The position numbers and the translations under genes are program-made. From Methylomagnum ishizawai (lineage in GTDB: Bacteria > Pseudomonadota > Gammaproteobacteria > Methylococcales > Methylococcaceae): a stretch of 64,000 nucleotides of DNA. The stretch spans positions 186,001 through 250,000 of the forward strand of contig NZ_AP019784.1 in NCBI RefSeq assembly GCF_019670005.1, given 5' to 3'. A model generated the notes under the pieces. It saw only the letters and a list, made by a program, of their open reading frames with translations. It did not search any database and was not told the DNA's origin. Shown here piece after piece: positions 1 to 9,187 of the stretch. How positions within the stretch are numbered: position 1 is the first letter of the stretch; each line of letters begins with the position of its first letter.

Positions 1-2
1 CG

Positions 3-491
3 CAAGCGATCCTTGCGGCGACGGCGCTCATTTCCTTGGCGTTCCAGACCTTGGCCGAACCTGGAACTTGGCCGGACGCCGAGATCAGAACCCGGTTGGT
101 GACGGCCTGCGCCCGCGCCATCGGCCCCACGGGAATCAGCGGAGGGCAATCCCTGGACTTGGTCGGCGCGAACGGGAAGGCGCACAAGACGGCGGATCTG
201 ATCCGTTTTTGTTGTGAAGTGGGGCCGATCCTGGGACAAGCCCCGTCCGCCGTCCATCGGCGACTCAGCGACTTCGGCACGGAGATTGGCATTGCCTTCC
301 AAGAGCGCGACGACCTGCTGGATGGCGAGGGCCATCGTGGCGATTCCAGCCCCGGAGCCGGCCTAGAGCTTTCGGGCGTTAAAGCCAGGGAATTGGCGAG
401 GGGTTTGGAAACGGATTTCGGTTTCCCCAAGGAAAAAGTTACGCCTTTGATCAAACTCGCCGAATGGACTTTGCCCCCACTATTGCCCTGA
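3..491 (+). CDS. Polyprenyl diphosphate synthase, 3' part (farnesyl/geranyl diphosphate synthase family)
   Basis: The reading frame is open from the window edge, so only the C-terminal about 160 residues are present; the first Asp-rich motif lies upstream of the window. The visible part has the GGQ..D stretch that precedes the second Asp-rich motif in trans-prenyltransferases, then FGxxIGIAFQ followed by RDDLLD, the second Mg-diphosphate-binding motif. Enzymes of this family condense isopentenyl diphosphate with allylic diphosphates in the cytosol to make farnesyl or longer prenyl chains. The tail after DDLLD is typical of FPP synthases in length, ending in a helix-rich stretch. A UbiA prenyltransferase lies 3.5 kb downstream in the same direction and could use a prenyl substrate, but a functional link is only inferred. 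Chain length cannot be judged without the N-terminal half. Confidence 0.8.
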   Translation, partial: QAILAATALISLAFQTLAEPGTWPDAEIRTRLVTACARAIGPTGISGGQSLDLVGANGKAHKTADLIRFCCEVGPILGQAPSAVHRRLSDFGTEIGIAFQERDDLLDGEGHRGDSSPGAGLELSGVKARELARGLETDFGFPKEKVTPLIKLAEWTLPPLLP

Positions 492-598
492 CCACGGCGG
501 CGAGTGATATTCGCTATAAAAGATGCCCGTTATTCCCTTAGATACAACAATAAAATACCCCAAGCATCGAAACAAATTAATAGCAGGAATGCCCCTAT

Positions 599-2101
599 AT
601 GAGCGTTAGCAGCGGTGTTACCAAGACAGAGTTTAGCGAGGCCGTGCGCCGTTATAACGAGATACGGCAATGCGCGGATAAGCGCAAGCTATGCCACGCG
701 CCATCGACCTCGATGTATTTCAACCGCGATGGCTATGTCGGGGCCTGCTGCTTCAACCGATCCCAGCCCTACGGCCAATATCCGCAGCAAACCATCGAGG
801 ATATCTGGTTCGGCCAGCCCCGCCGGGGGCTCGATGAACAAATGCTATCCGAAGCCCTGCCGCATGGCTGCGAACTCTGTGTTTCGCCGCTGGCGGCGGA
901 CAATTTCAGCAACGTCAATGCCGTGCAATTCGACAGGCTCGACGATCCGCGGGTCGTCCCCGCCGCCGCAACCCGCGCCGACGGGGCGGCCTATCCCCTA
1001 CAGATGGAATTCGAGCTTTCGAACAATTGCAATCTGGAATGCGTGATGTGTTCGGGCATGTTTTCCTCCTCGATCCGCAAGAACCGGGAGGGATTGCCGC
1101 CCTTCCCGATGTGCTACGACAGCGGGTTCGTACGGCAATTGCGCCCTTTCATCCCGCACCTGCACTCCGCCAAGTTCTACGGTGGCGAGCCGTTCATGGT
1201 GCAACCCTACTATGAAATCTGGGAATTGATGGCCGAACTCAATCCCGGCATCCGCCTGGTCGTGACCACCAATGCCACCATCCTGAACGACAGGGTCAAA
1301 CGCCTGCTGGAGGCGATGGATTTCGATCTGGTCCTGTCCATCGACAGCATTGTGAAGGAAACCTACGAGGCGATCCGTATCAACGCCGATTACGACAGCG
1401 TGATGGGCCACATCGATTACTTCATCGATTATGCGAAGCGCCGCGGTCGGACGCTGACTTTCGCGGTCTGCCCCATGACCTTGAACGCCCTGGAAATGCC
1501 CGCCTTGGTCGAGTTTTGCAATGAACGCGGAATCATGATCGGCTTCAATACCGTCGAATTCCCCCATGAATTGTCGATGCGCAATTTACCCGCCGAATCC
1601 CTGGCCGAGATCATCGATGTCTACGAGCGCTTCCGCCCGGACGGCGCAACCACCCTCCACCGGCACAACTTCGAACGCTTCCAGGGCGTGCTCAACATGG
1701 TGCGGTATTGGCACGGGTTGCGTGTGAAAACAGAAGATTCCCCCTTCGCGAAACGGCTCGAACAGCATTTGGAAGACCTCGACAATGCCTCCCTGGAAGG
1801 CAAGGTGGCCCGCTATATGTACCTGTACCTGCTAGGGAGCGGGAATGAGGAGGCCGCCCGCGCAGTCCTCTTCGAGCATTTCCAGGTCCGAAGCGACGAT
1901 CAAGCGGCGATCCTGGCCTATGTGGAAGCGTGTATCGCGGTTTATGGCCGGATTAACGATTGGCCGCCCTCCCGGATGCAAGAGCTGCAAGTCAAGGCCA
2001 AGGCGTCGTTGGAAAGATATATGGAAACGGGGGGGATCAGCCTGGAGTATGTCTTGTCGTCGAGTCCGCATTCGATAGTGGAGTATCTGGTAGATGCTTG
2101 A
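599..2101 (+). CDS. Radical SAM protein with N-terminal SPASM-like Cys cluster
   Basis: A 500-residue protein. The radical SAM core carries CxxxCxxC at about residues 144-151 (CNLECVMC), which binds the 4Fe-4S cluster that cleaves S-adenosylmethionine, followed by the GGEP motif near residue 200. Upstream of the core, residues about 30-95 hold four cysteines (one after KRKL, a CC pair in GACCFN, and GCELC) that resemble a SPASM/twitch auxiliary cluster-binding segment. Such segments usually follow the core, so the order here is reversed. The substrate is unknown. Such proteins occur beside glycosyltransferase and AsnB genes in polysaccharide loci, and the next gene here is an asparagine synthetase homologue 63 bp downstream. 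The start at 599 is the first in-frame ATG and gives a protein with the expected N-terminal cysteine segment. Confidence 0.8.
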   Translation: MSVSSGVTKTEFSEAVRRYNEIRQCADKRKLCHAPSTSMYFNRDGYVGACCFNRSQPYGQYPQQTIEDIWFGQPRRGLDEQMLSEALPHGCELCVSPLAADNFSNVNAVQFDRLDDPRVVPAAATRADGAAYPLQMEFELSNNCNLECVMCSGMFSSSIRKNREGLPPFPMCYDSGFVRQLRPFIPHLHSAKFYGGEPFMVQPYYEIWELMAELNPGIRLVVTTNATILNDRVKRLLEAMDFDLVLSIDSIVKETYEAIRINADYDSVMGHIDYFIDYAKRRGRTLTFAVCPMTLNALEMPALVEFCNERGIMIGFNTVEFPHELSMRNLPAESLAEIIDVYERFRPDGATTLHRHNFERFQGVLNMVRYWHGLRVKTEDSPFAKRLEQHLEDLDNASLEGKVARYMYLYLLGSGNEEAARAVLFEHFQVRSDDQAAILAYVEACIAVYGRINDWPPSRMQELQVKAKASLERYMETGGISLEYVLSSSPHSIVEYLVDA

Positions 2102-2164
2102 ATCCAGATACGGCGTGCTATTGATGACAGTGCCCGTGGCTAACCGGAAGGCGGGGCTCCGACC

Positions 2165-3973
2165 ATGTGTGGCATAGCGGCCTTGGTCACGCCCGAAGTC
2201 AGGCCCGCCGCGGACACCGTCGCCCGGATGGTGGCCGCGTTGCGCCATCGCGGCCCGGACAGCCAGGCGACGCACCGCTTCGACCGCTGCACCCTGGGTT
2301 CCGCCCGCCTGAGCGTGGTGGATGTCGAGGGGGGAAAGCAACCGATCCTCTCGACCGACGGATCGGCGGGTATTTGTTTCAACGGCGCCATTTACGGCTT
2401 CCGGGAACTGAAGAAGGAACTCGCGCCCTATCCCTTCAAGACCGATACCGACACCGAAGTCATCCTCGCGCTGCACCAGAGGTATGGCAACCGTTTCCTC
2501 ACCTACCTGCCCGGCATGTTCGCCTTCGCGCTCTGGGACGAGCGTAGCCAAACCTTGACCTGCGCCCGCGACCGTTTCGGCGAAAAGCCGCTCTACTACG
2601 CCCATGGCCCCAAGGGCGAATTGATCGTCGCGTCGGAGATCAAGTCCATCCTGGCCTCCGGGCTGGTCGAGCCGACGCTGAGCCCACAGGCGCTGAGCCA
2701 GTATTTGATGCGCCTGTATGTGCATCCGACCCAGACGATCTATGCCAACATCCATGTGCTGCCGCCCGCCCACCTCTTGCGTTGGGAACGGGGCCGCATC
2801 CGGGTGGAGCGCTATTGGCGGCCCCCCGACGTGGTCGAGGGCATCGGCATGGAAGACGCCGTTGGACGGTTCCGCGAACTGCTGGAGCGTTCCGTCGAGC
2901 GGCAATTGGTCGCCGATGTGCCGGTCGGCGTGTTGCTCAGCGGGGGGGTGGATTCGAGTACCGTCGCGGCCATCGCCAGCCAGCGGCAACCCGGTGTGCG
3001 GACCTTCTCGTTCGGCTTCAAGGCGGGTGTCGAAAGCGAACTGCCCTATGCGCGGGCCAGCGCGGCGCTTTACGGTACCTCGCACCACGAACGCCTGGAC
3101 GAGTCGCTCGACCTGCCTGGGCTGCTGGTACGCATGCAGGAGGTTTACGACGAGCCTTTCGCCGATTCCTCGAACGTGCCGACCTTCCTGATTTGCGAGG
3201 AGGCGCGCCGCCATGTGACCGTGGCCCTCGGCGGCGACGGCGCGGACGAGTTGCTGGGCGGCTATATGTGCTGGGCTCGGCATTGCCTGGAATCCCCCGC
3301 TCCCACCCCGGCGCGGGCCGATGGCGTCCAGACATCGGCGGCCTGGCTGCGGCGCTTGGCAAGCCTCTTCGCGCCCGAAGCGCCGGTCGGCAGCCCGCTT
3401 GTGCGCCGCTATGCCGGGGAATGCCGGATTTACTTCACCCCCGCAGAACAACGGTCCTTGGGTCTCGGCATCGAACCCCGCTCCCCCACCGATTTCTCGC
3501 GCTACCCCCGCGACCGGATCGACGACCTGCTGCGCTACGACACCGACCATTACCTGCCCGGCGATATCCTGGTGAAGACCGACCGGGCCTCGATGGCCCA
3601 TGGCCTGGAATTGCGCGCGCCTTTCCTGGATGTCGACCTCGCGAGCTTTTGCCTGTCCCTGCCCGATACCTTGAAGGTGGACGGGCAGCGCGAAAAGCTG
3701 CTGTTGCGCCGGGCCTACGGCGACCGATGGATACCCGAGGTGAAGGACCGGCCCAAGCAGGGCTTCGGCAGTCCCATGGCTGCCTGGCTCAAGCGGCCCG
3801 CCATGCGCGACCTCAAGCACGAACTCTTGGGCGACCGTCGGGAGCCCATCTTCGGCCTGCTCGATTTCGACCCAATTCAAGCCTATGCCGGGCAAGACGA
3901 CCAGAAAACCTGGAGCCTGCTGATCCTGGCCCTATGGATGAGGACACACCGATGCGCGCCGCCAAAAAATTGA
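2165..3973 (+). CDS. asnB: Asparagine synthetase (glutamine-hydrolysing) family amidotransferase
   Basis: 602 residues, normal for AsnB. The protein starts MCGI, so Cys2 becomes the N-terminal nucleophile of the class II glutamine amidotransferase domain (residues 2 to about 200). The C-terminal ATP-binding synthetase domain carries the SGGVDSS pyrophosphate loop at about residue 259 and an LGGDGADEL motif near 356. The family transfers glutamine-derived ammonia to an AMP-activated carboxylate. Members in polysaccharide clusters often amidate uronic acids or precursors rather than free aspartate, and this position between a radical SAM gene and prenyl/glycosyl transferases favours such a role, which is inference. 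The last 22 bases overlap the start of the following UbiA gene, so the two are probably co-translated. Confidence 0.88.
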   Translation: MCGIAALVTPEVRPAADTVARMVAALRHRGPDSQATHRFDRCTLGSARLSVVDVEGGKQPILSTDGSAGICFNGAIYGFRELKKELAPYPFKTDTDTEVILALHQRYGNRFLTYLPGMFAFALWDERSQTLTCARDRFGEKPLYYAHGPKGELIVASEIKSILASGLVEPTLSPQALSQYLMRLYVHPTQTIYANIHVLPPAHLLRWERGRIRVERYWRPPDVVEGIGMEDAVGRFRELLERSVERQLVADVPVGVLLSGGVDSSTVAAIASQRQPGVRTFSFGFKAGVESELPYARASAALYGTSHHERLDESLDLPGLLVRMQEVYDEPFADSSNVPTFLICEEARRHVTVALGGDGADELLGGYMCWARHCLESPAPTPARADGVQTSAAWLRRLASLFAPEAPVGSPLVRRYAGECRIYFTPAEQRSLGLGIEPRSPTDFSRYPRDRIDDLLRYDTDHYLPGDILVKTDRASMAHGLELRAPFLDVDLASFCLSLPDTLKVDGQREKLLLRRAYGDRWIPEVKDRPKQGFGSPMAAWLKRPAMRDLKHELLGDRREPIFGLLDFDPIQAYAGQDDQKTWSLLILALWMRTHRCAPPKN

Positions 3974-5010
3974 TCAAGTCGGAACGTTGGTGGGATGACA
4001 AAGCCACGCCCGTGCTGGCTTTCACCTACCTCATGCTCGCGCTGTCCGAGACGCCGGTCCCCTTGGAGCGGACCCTGTTGGCGCTGGCGGCTTTCATGGT
4101 GGCGTTCATCGGCGTGGCGGGATTCGGCCACGTCATCAACGACTTGTGCGATATCGAAGCCGATGGTATCGCTGGCAAGGACAATCCCTTGCGCGGACGT
4201 TCCAAGCGCCAGATCGCCTTGATCATGCTCGCTTTGTTGCTGGCCGCGGGCCTGCCCTGGCTATGGTTGCCACGCGATGGCTGGAATATGGCTTGGCTGG
4301 GATTGCAGATATTGCTCTTGACGCTCTACGCCGTACCCCCGGTGCGCCTGAAGGTCCGGCCCATCGGCGGCCCCATCACCGACGCGCTCTACGCCTATAC
4401 CGTTCCCGCCCTCATTACCTGCGCGACCTGGTCGCAAGTGTCGGGGCCGGCGGAATCCCTGCCCTGGCTGCTGGCGGCGATAGTGCCTTGGTCGCTGTGC
4501 GTCGGGTTGCGCGGCATCCTCTACCACCAGTGCCTCGATGCCGGGAACGACCTTAAATCCGGGCTCGATACCTTCGCCACCCGGCGTGGCCGCGCCGTCA
4601 CGCTGGGAATCATCGCGCACTGGGTGCTGCCCACGGAGGTGGCCGGCTTCACGGCGATGACCGTGGCGGTTTCCGGCGCAATCCCCCTTTATCCGCTCGG
4701 TATCGCGCTGTTCATCGCTTGGCGCATGTTCGAACTCATCGCTCATCGGAATATGGCATTGGCACCGCCTTGGCGGCTGCTCCCCGAAGACCGGGTCAGG
4801 CTGTACGGCTATGAATTCCTCGGGGAGTTCTACACCGGCTGGTTCCCGGTTTTCATCCTGCTGGCCTTGGTCTTCCGCGATCCCGCTTATCTGGTCCTGT
4901 TTGGCCTGCACCTCGCGCTGTTCAAGACCGGCCTGGTCTACATGATCCGGCACGGGCTCGGGAAACTCACCACAACCATCGCCCGTATGAAGCAGCGCCA
5001 TGGCCATTGA
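3952..5010 (+). CDS. UbiA family prenyltransferase (integral membrane)
   Basis: About 352 residues with eight or nine hydrophobic segments. The first conserved Asp-rich motif is NDLCDIEAD near residue 63, and the second is DAGNDLKSGLD near residue 196; both coordinate the Mg-prenyl diphosphate. UbiA enzymes move a prenyl group onto an aromatic ring or another acceptor inside the membrane. In polysaccharide loci, relatives make polyprenyl-phosphate sugars, and that is a plausible alternative here. The start at 3952 is chosen because GAGGA lies seven bases upstream; an in-frame ATG at 3934 is possible. The gene overlaps asnB by 22 bp and the following glycosyltransferase by 11 bp, so a single operon is likely. 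The acceptor cannot be read from the sequence. Confidence 0.85.
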   Translation: MRAAKKLIKSERWWDDKATPVLAFTYLMLALSETPVPLERTLLALAAFMVAFIGVAGFGHVINDLCDIEADGIAGKDNPLRGRSKRQIALIMLALLLAAGLPWLWLPRDGWNMAWLGLQILLLTLYAVPPVRLKVRPIGGPITDALYAYTVPALITCATWSQVSGPAESLPWLLAAIVPWSLCVGLRGILYHQCLDAGNDLKSGLDTFATRRGRAVTLGIIAHWVLPTEVAGFTAMTVAVSGAIPLYPLGIALFIAWRMFELIAHRNMALAPPWRLLPEDRVRLYGYEFLGEFYTGWFPVFILLALVFRDPAYLVLFGLHLALFKTGLVYMIRHGLGKLTTTIARMKQRHGH

Positions 5011-8000
5011 ACGCGCCTTCGTCTATGTGGCGTGCGGTGCCGCGGTGCATATGCGTACCTTGCACCGGTCGCTCGAATACCTGCGGCCCAGGACCCGGCT
5101 CCCGATCCTGGTGGTCACCGATACCCGGCGCAACGAAATCGCCATCGAACACGACGCGGTGATCGACGTGGCGACGCCCGAACATTTCGACCATCACCAA
5201 GCCAGCATCTTCCTCAAGACCCGCCTGAACCGCATCCTGCCGCGGGGCCGCGAGTACACCTACCTCGACACCGATATCATCGCCATCGACGGCGGGGTGG
5301 ATTCGATCTTCGAGCATCGGCACGGCCCGGTGAGCTTCGCGCGCGACCTCAACAACCTCAGGAACCGGGTCGCGCAGTTCAGCCCCTGGGCCGTCCGCTG
5401 CGAATGCATCGGCGATAAGGGCCAGAACTGTTCCCATCTGGCCCAGGCCATCGAACGCCAATGGGGCCTCAGCGTGCGGGACGATTGGATGCATTGGAAT
5501 GGCGGGGTATTCGTCATGGGCTTGCAGGCGGACCCCTTCATGGATCTATGGCACCGCCTGACGATGGAGATATTCACCGATCCTTATTGGAAGACCCGCG
5601 ACCAAGGCACGCTGATCGCCACCGTATGGTCGCTGGGCTTGCAAAAGCAGGCATGCCTGCCCCTGCGCTACAACTTCATCATCGACAGCAACACCCCGGA
5701 ATTGAGGTTGGATGACGGGGGCGATTATTTCGTGCACCCGTCGCTTCCCCCGCTACGTCCGGTTTTCCTGCACCTGTACCATGAGGCGTTGGACCGCCCC
5801 GGTTGGAGCCTGGAACGCGATGTCGAAGACAAGCTGCGGGCACACACCGCAGCCGAAGCCGCCAAAAACGCCGAGAGACCCACCCTGGCTATCGCCGACC
5901 GCCTGTCCCGGCAATTCGTCCCGCCCACCCTCCTGCCCGGCCTCAAGCCCTTGCCGGAACTGGACGGCCCTCCCGGCGGGAATGGCCGGATCGTCGTGGC
6001 GCGGCCCCGGCAACTTTCAAACGCCGAAAGCTTGTTCGCCGAAACCCTGGTAAGGGGGTTGCGGCTACGGGGTTTCGACGCCGAATTGTTGCTGACCGAG
6101 ATGGACAGCGACCGGGTCCAGGACAATGGCCGGCCTTCGCTGCCCGCCCGGGATATTCCCTGTGTCCGGTTGCCAGCCCCAAGACCGGCCAGTTGGGGTG
6201 AACGTTGGGGAACCCTGGTCCGCTACCTCGAAGAGCGCGCGCCTTGCGTCTACCTGCCCGTGCAGGACTGGCGCAACTCGAATGTGTGCCCGCATTTGTC
6301 CGACCGGGTCGCCATCGTCGGCATCGTACGAGGTAGCAAAGCGATGCATTTGGACGAATCGGAAAGGCTGGGCCGCTATTGGAATGCCGTGGCCACCACC
6401 AACGCGGCGGCCGCCGCGCACTTGGAGCGAACACTGCCGACCCTGGCGGACGCCGGACGAATCCGGCTCATCGCTATGGAAGCTAAGTCGATAGACCTTT
6501 CCGAACCGCACGTGGACGGGAAATCCAAACCCTTGCGGATCGTCCATGCCGGTGCCACCGCCGATCTGCCGCGCCTCGTCGAGCGGCTCGCCGAACAAGC
6601 CATCCCCGTCGAGTTGACCCTGATCGACGCAGGCCCGGAAGCGGCGGCCTCGCTCCAAGCATTGCCGCCACTGGCCGGGGCCGGTCTCGGGAGGGTTTCG
6701 CGGCGGGAATGGCTGGCGGCGCGGCTTGACCGTCATGATGTGGTGCTGGTGACCGAGGCACCGGGCTGGACGCCGCCCATAGTGATCGAAGCGATGGCGC
6801 GGGGATGCGTGCCGGTCGTCCCGGACGCGCCCGAATTCGCCGGGCTCGTGCGGCCAGGCATCAACGGTTACCGCCCCTCCGCGGGCGACCTGGAGTCCTT
6901 TTTCCAGGCGCTGGCCGAACTGTGGCGCAACCCCGGCCAGCGCCAAGCCCTGGCCGGAGAGGCCCACAAGACCGTGATCGAGCAGGGTTTGGTCGTGGAA
7001 GGCTTGGTCGATGCCTACGCGGCCCTGCTCGGCGGCGTCCTGGACGAGGCGGTCCGGGGCGATTTCCGCCGACCCGCGGGGCTCCTGCGCAAACCGCCTT
7101 TCCAGTTGGGGGGATTCAAGATATTTCCAATAACCTATACACGGGGATTCCGCGGCGTGGGCACTTTCCCGACCTACCGGGACGACTACGAAGACTACCG
7201 CTTCGCGCTTGGAACCTTGCTCAACGCCACCCTGCCGCGATGGTTGCCGGAACGGGTCGAGTTCTATCCCGTGTTCATGGCGGCCGCGGGCCATTGCTCC
7301 GATCCGGGCAACCGGATCGTGGCGGACCTGGCGCAAGCGCTACGGCGCGACAATAACCCCGCACACATCCTGCTGCCGCCGGAAGCCCTGGAATCCTTGG
7401 TGGAGAAACCTTTCGGCGAAGACGTTTCCACCATCGCCGCCCCCGGCCCGGACCTGGGGCATCCAGGCTGGCGCACGCTGATCGAGCGGATGGAAAGCCA
7501 AGCGCCCTGCCTTTATCTGGCCGACGCGGCCTCGCCCCTCGGCGAGTTCGAACACGGCCTTTCCGACCGGATCGGCGTGATTGGCCGTATCGACGCCATC
7601 GACGAGCGGCGCCTGGCCGGGATCGCCCGGCGGGCCCGTCGCTGGAACGCCGTGGTGGCGGGCAGCGCGGCGGTGGCGGAACGCCTGTTGCGGATCGATC
7701 CCGGGCTGGCACCGCGACTGCTCACGATCATGCCGCCCGTGGAGGTTCCACCCCGGATGGCCGAGCGGCGCTTGGACTGGGGTTCGCCGTTGCGGCTCGC
7801 CTATCCCGGCCCGCCGCCTCCTTGGTTGGAACAACTGGCGGCGGAACTATCGGCGCGGGGGGCACCGATAGAACCTGTCCCGATCAATGACTCGGCGGAA
7901 GCGAGCGTTTTCGAGCAGGCCGATGCCTTCCTCGTCTTGACCCATCAAACCCACATGGAATCCAGGTTGCGGGAAGCCATGGGCCGGGGCTGTGTCCCGG

Positions 8001-8287
8001 TGCTTGTTGTGGACCAAGCCGGATCCGGCGCGTTGGTGCTGGACGGAGAGAATGGTTATGTGCTGGAGGCCGGCGACCGGGAGGGGCTCATCGATAGGCT
8101 GGAAACCCTGCAAGACAACCCGGCGCTACGGCACGCCATGGCGGTTTGCGCGTTCGATGCCGTATCCAACAGCCCGACAAGCGGTGAAGAAGTGGCCATG
8201 GCGTACAAGCTGTTGTTCGAGCGGGTACTACGCGGGATCGAGCCCGGCGGTTTCCTCCGCCCCACTTCCATGGCGGGCGGGACATGA
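5000..8287 (+). CDS. Large multidomain glycosyltransferase (GT-A-like plus two GT-B-like domains)
   Basis: 1095 residues, far longer than a single glycosyltransferase. Residues 1 to about 290 look like a GT-A domain: a Rossmann-like start and a YLDTD (DxD) motif near residue 90 for metal-nucleotide-sugar binding. Residues about 330-690 and 720-1085 each resemble a GT-B enzyme of the group 1 type; both have the C-terminal EAMxRGCVPV segment (near 597 and 991) followed by an NGY motif that usually lines the donor site. The repeated halves suggest an internal duplication. It probably builds a glycan that the ABC exporter encoded just downstream carries. The start overlaps the UbiA stop by 11 bp, with no strong ribosome site seen. 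Donor and acceptor sugars are unknown. Confidence 0.8.
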   Translation: MAIERAFVYVACGAAVHMRTLHRSLEYLRPRTRLPILVVTDTRRNEIAIEHDAVIDVATPEHFDHHQASIFLKTRLNRILPRGREYTYLDTDIIAIDGGVDSIFEHRHGPVSFARDLNNLRNRVAQFSPWAVRCECIGDKGQNCSHLAQAIERQWGLSVRDDWMHWNGGVFVMGLQADPFMDLWHRLTMEIFTDPYWKTRDQGTLIATVWSLGLQKQACLPLRYNFIIDSNTPELRLDDGGDYFVHPSLPPLRPVFLHLYHEALDRPGWSLERDVEDKLRAHTAAEAAKNAERPTLAIADRLSRQFVPPTLLPGLKPLPELDGPPGGNGRIVVARPRQLSNAESLFAETLVRGLRLRGFDAELLLTEMDSDRVQDNGRPSLPARDIPCVRLPAPRPASWGERWGTLVRYLEERAPCVYLPVQDWRNSNVCPHLSDRVAIVGIVRGSKAMHLDESERLGRYWNAVATTNAAAAAHLERTLPTLADAGRIRLIAMEAKSIDLSEPHVDGKSKPLRIVHAGATADLPRLVERLAEQAIPVELTLIDAGPEAAASLQALPPLAGAGLGRVSRREWLAARLDRHDVVLVTEAPGWTPPIVIEAMARGCVPVVPDAPEFAGLVRPGINGYRPSAGDLESFFQALAELWRNPGQRQALAGEAHKTVIEQGLVVEGLVDAYAALLGGVLDEAVRGDFRRPAGLLRKPPFQLGGFKIFPITYTRGFRGVGTFPTYRDDYEDYRFALGTLLNATLPRWLPERVEFYPVFMAAAGHCSDPGNRIVADLAQALRRDNNPAHILLPPEALESLVEKPFGEDVSTIAAPGPDLGHPGWRTLIERMESQAPCLYLADAASPLGEFEHGLSDRIGVIGRIDAIDERRLAGIARRARRWNAVVAGSAAVAERLLRIDPGLAPRLLTIMPPVEVPPRMAERRLDWGSPLRLAYPGPPPPWLEQLAAELSARGAPIEPVPINDSAEASVFEQADAFLVLTHQTHMESRLREAMGRGCVPVLVVDQAGSGALVLDGENGYVLEAGDREGLIDRLETLQDNPALRHAMAVCAFDAVSNSPTSGEEVAMAYKLLFERVLRGIEPGGFLRPTSMAGGT

Positions 8288-8380
8288 AGCAGGGTGCCAC
8301 TGGCAAACCGGGCCCGTTCCTTGACCGGCCCTCATGGTTCGGGCTCCGCATTCATGGGAAATTATTAGTGTATCCCGGCA

Positions 8381-9187
8381 ATGCTTTTTAATATGAAACA
8401 ACGCATCGCAATCAATTTCAATGCCTATTGGTATCCGCTACTTTCCCTGGTGCAGCGAGATTTCAAGGTTCGCTATTCCTCTACGGTGTTCGATATTGGC
8501 TGGGTAATAATAAAGCCCCTGATATTCATATCACTGTATACCTTGGTGTTCTCGATCATCCTGAAGGTGAAAGTGGGACCCAACGATGGTCACGGGGATT
8601 TCGTCCTGTTCCTACTCAGCGGTTATTTTCCGTTCATGGCTTCGGCCGAAGGAATCCAGCGGGGTAGCCGCTCCCTGATCGACAATCGCGGTTTATTGAA
8701 GAAAGTCATTTTCCCAGCGGAAGTATTGCCGGTGGTCGGCGTGGTCAGTGCGACCGTCACTGAATTTATCGGGATGGGTCTTCTGTTGGGATTTGCCGTG
8801 GCTTCCGGCGCCCCTTTGTCGGGATGGTTACTACTGTTGCCTTTGGTGGTTTTACTCCAGGTGATAATGACCGTGGGTCTCGCATGGCTGCTAAGCGTCC
8901 TGACGGTATTCCTGACCGATCTCGGCGAGGCTTTAGGATTGATGATTACCGGCTGGCTGTTTCTGACCCCTATTTTCTATCCGGTCGATTCCATTCCGCC
9001 GGATTTATTATTGTTCTTCAAATTGAACCCGATGTTCCATTTTGTCGCGGCCTATCGCGCCATTATCTTGCAGGCCCACGCCCCGTGGCCGGAGTTGCCC
9101 GTGGCCGGCCTTTTCGCCTTTGGCCTGTCGCTCATCGGGTTCTGGTTTTTCCGCAAAACCATAGACCGAGCCAAGAACTTTATATGA
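8381..9187 (+). CDS. wzm: ABC-2 type polysaccharide export permease (Wzm-like)
   Basis: 268 residues with about six hydrophobic segments and the ABC2-membrane layout: a short cytosolic N-terminus ending in QRDFKVRYSST, then alternating transmembrane helices. It matches the Wzm/KpsM/TagG class that exports O-antigen or capsular chains across the inner membrane. The partner ATPase follows with an ATGA overlap (its ATG at 9184 shares bases with this TGA), a signature of translational coupling. The start could be 8381 or 8393. The gene is preceded by a 93-bp gap after the large glycosyltransferase. Confidence 0.88.
   Translation: MLFNMKQRIAINFNAYWYPLLSLVQRDFKVRYSSTVFDIGWVIIKPLIFISLYTLVFSIILKVKVGPNDGHGDFVLFLLSGYFPFMASAEGIQRGSRSLIDNRGLLKKVIFPAEVLPVVGVVSATVTEFIGMGLLLGFAVASGAPLSGWLLLLPLVVLLQVIMTVGLAWLLSVLTVFLTDLGEALGLMITGWLFLTPIFYPVDSIPPDLLLFFKLNPMFHFVAAYRAIILQAHAPWPELPVAGLFAFGLSLIGFWFFRKTIDRAKNFI

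Noticed and set aside
1832-3895. 687-codon minus-strand open frame opposite asnB
   Set aside because: It is a shadow of the GC-rich asnB gene, with a composition of Gly/His/Arg/Gln and no motif; asnB has clear catalytic motifs.
2782-3951. Upstream extension of the UbiA reading frame
   Set aside because: It overlaps asnB for 1.2 kb and is Arg/Pro/Gly-rich; the real start with a ribosome site is at 3952.
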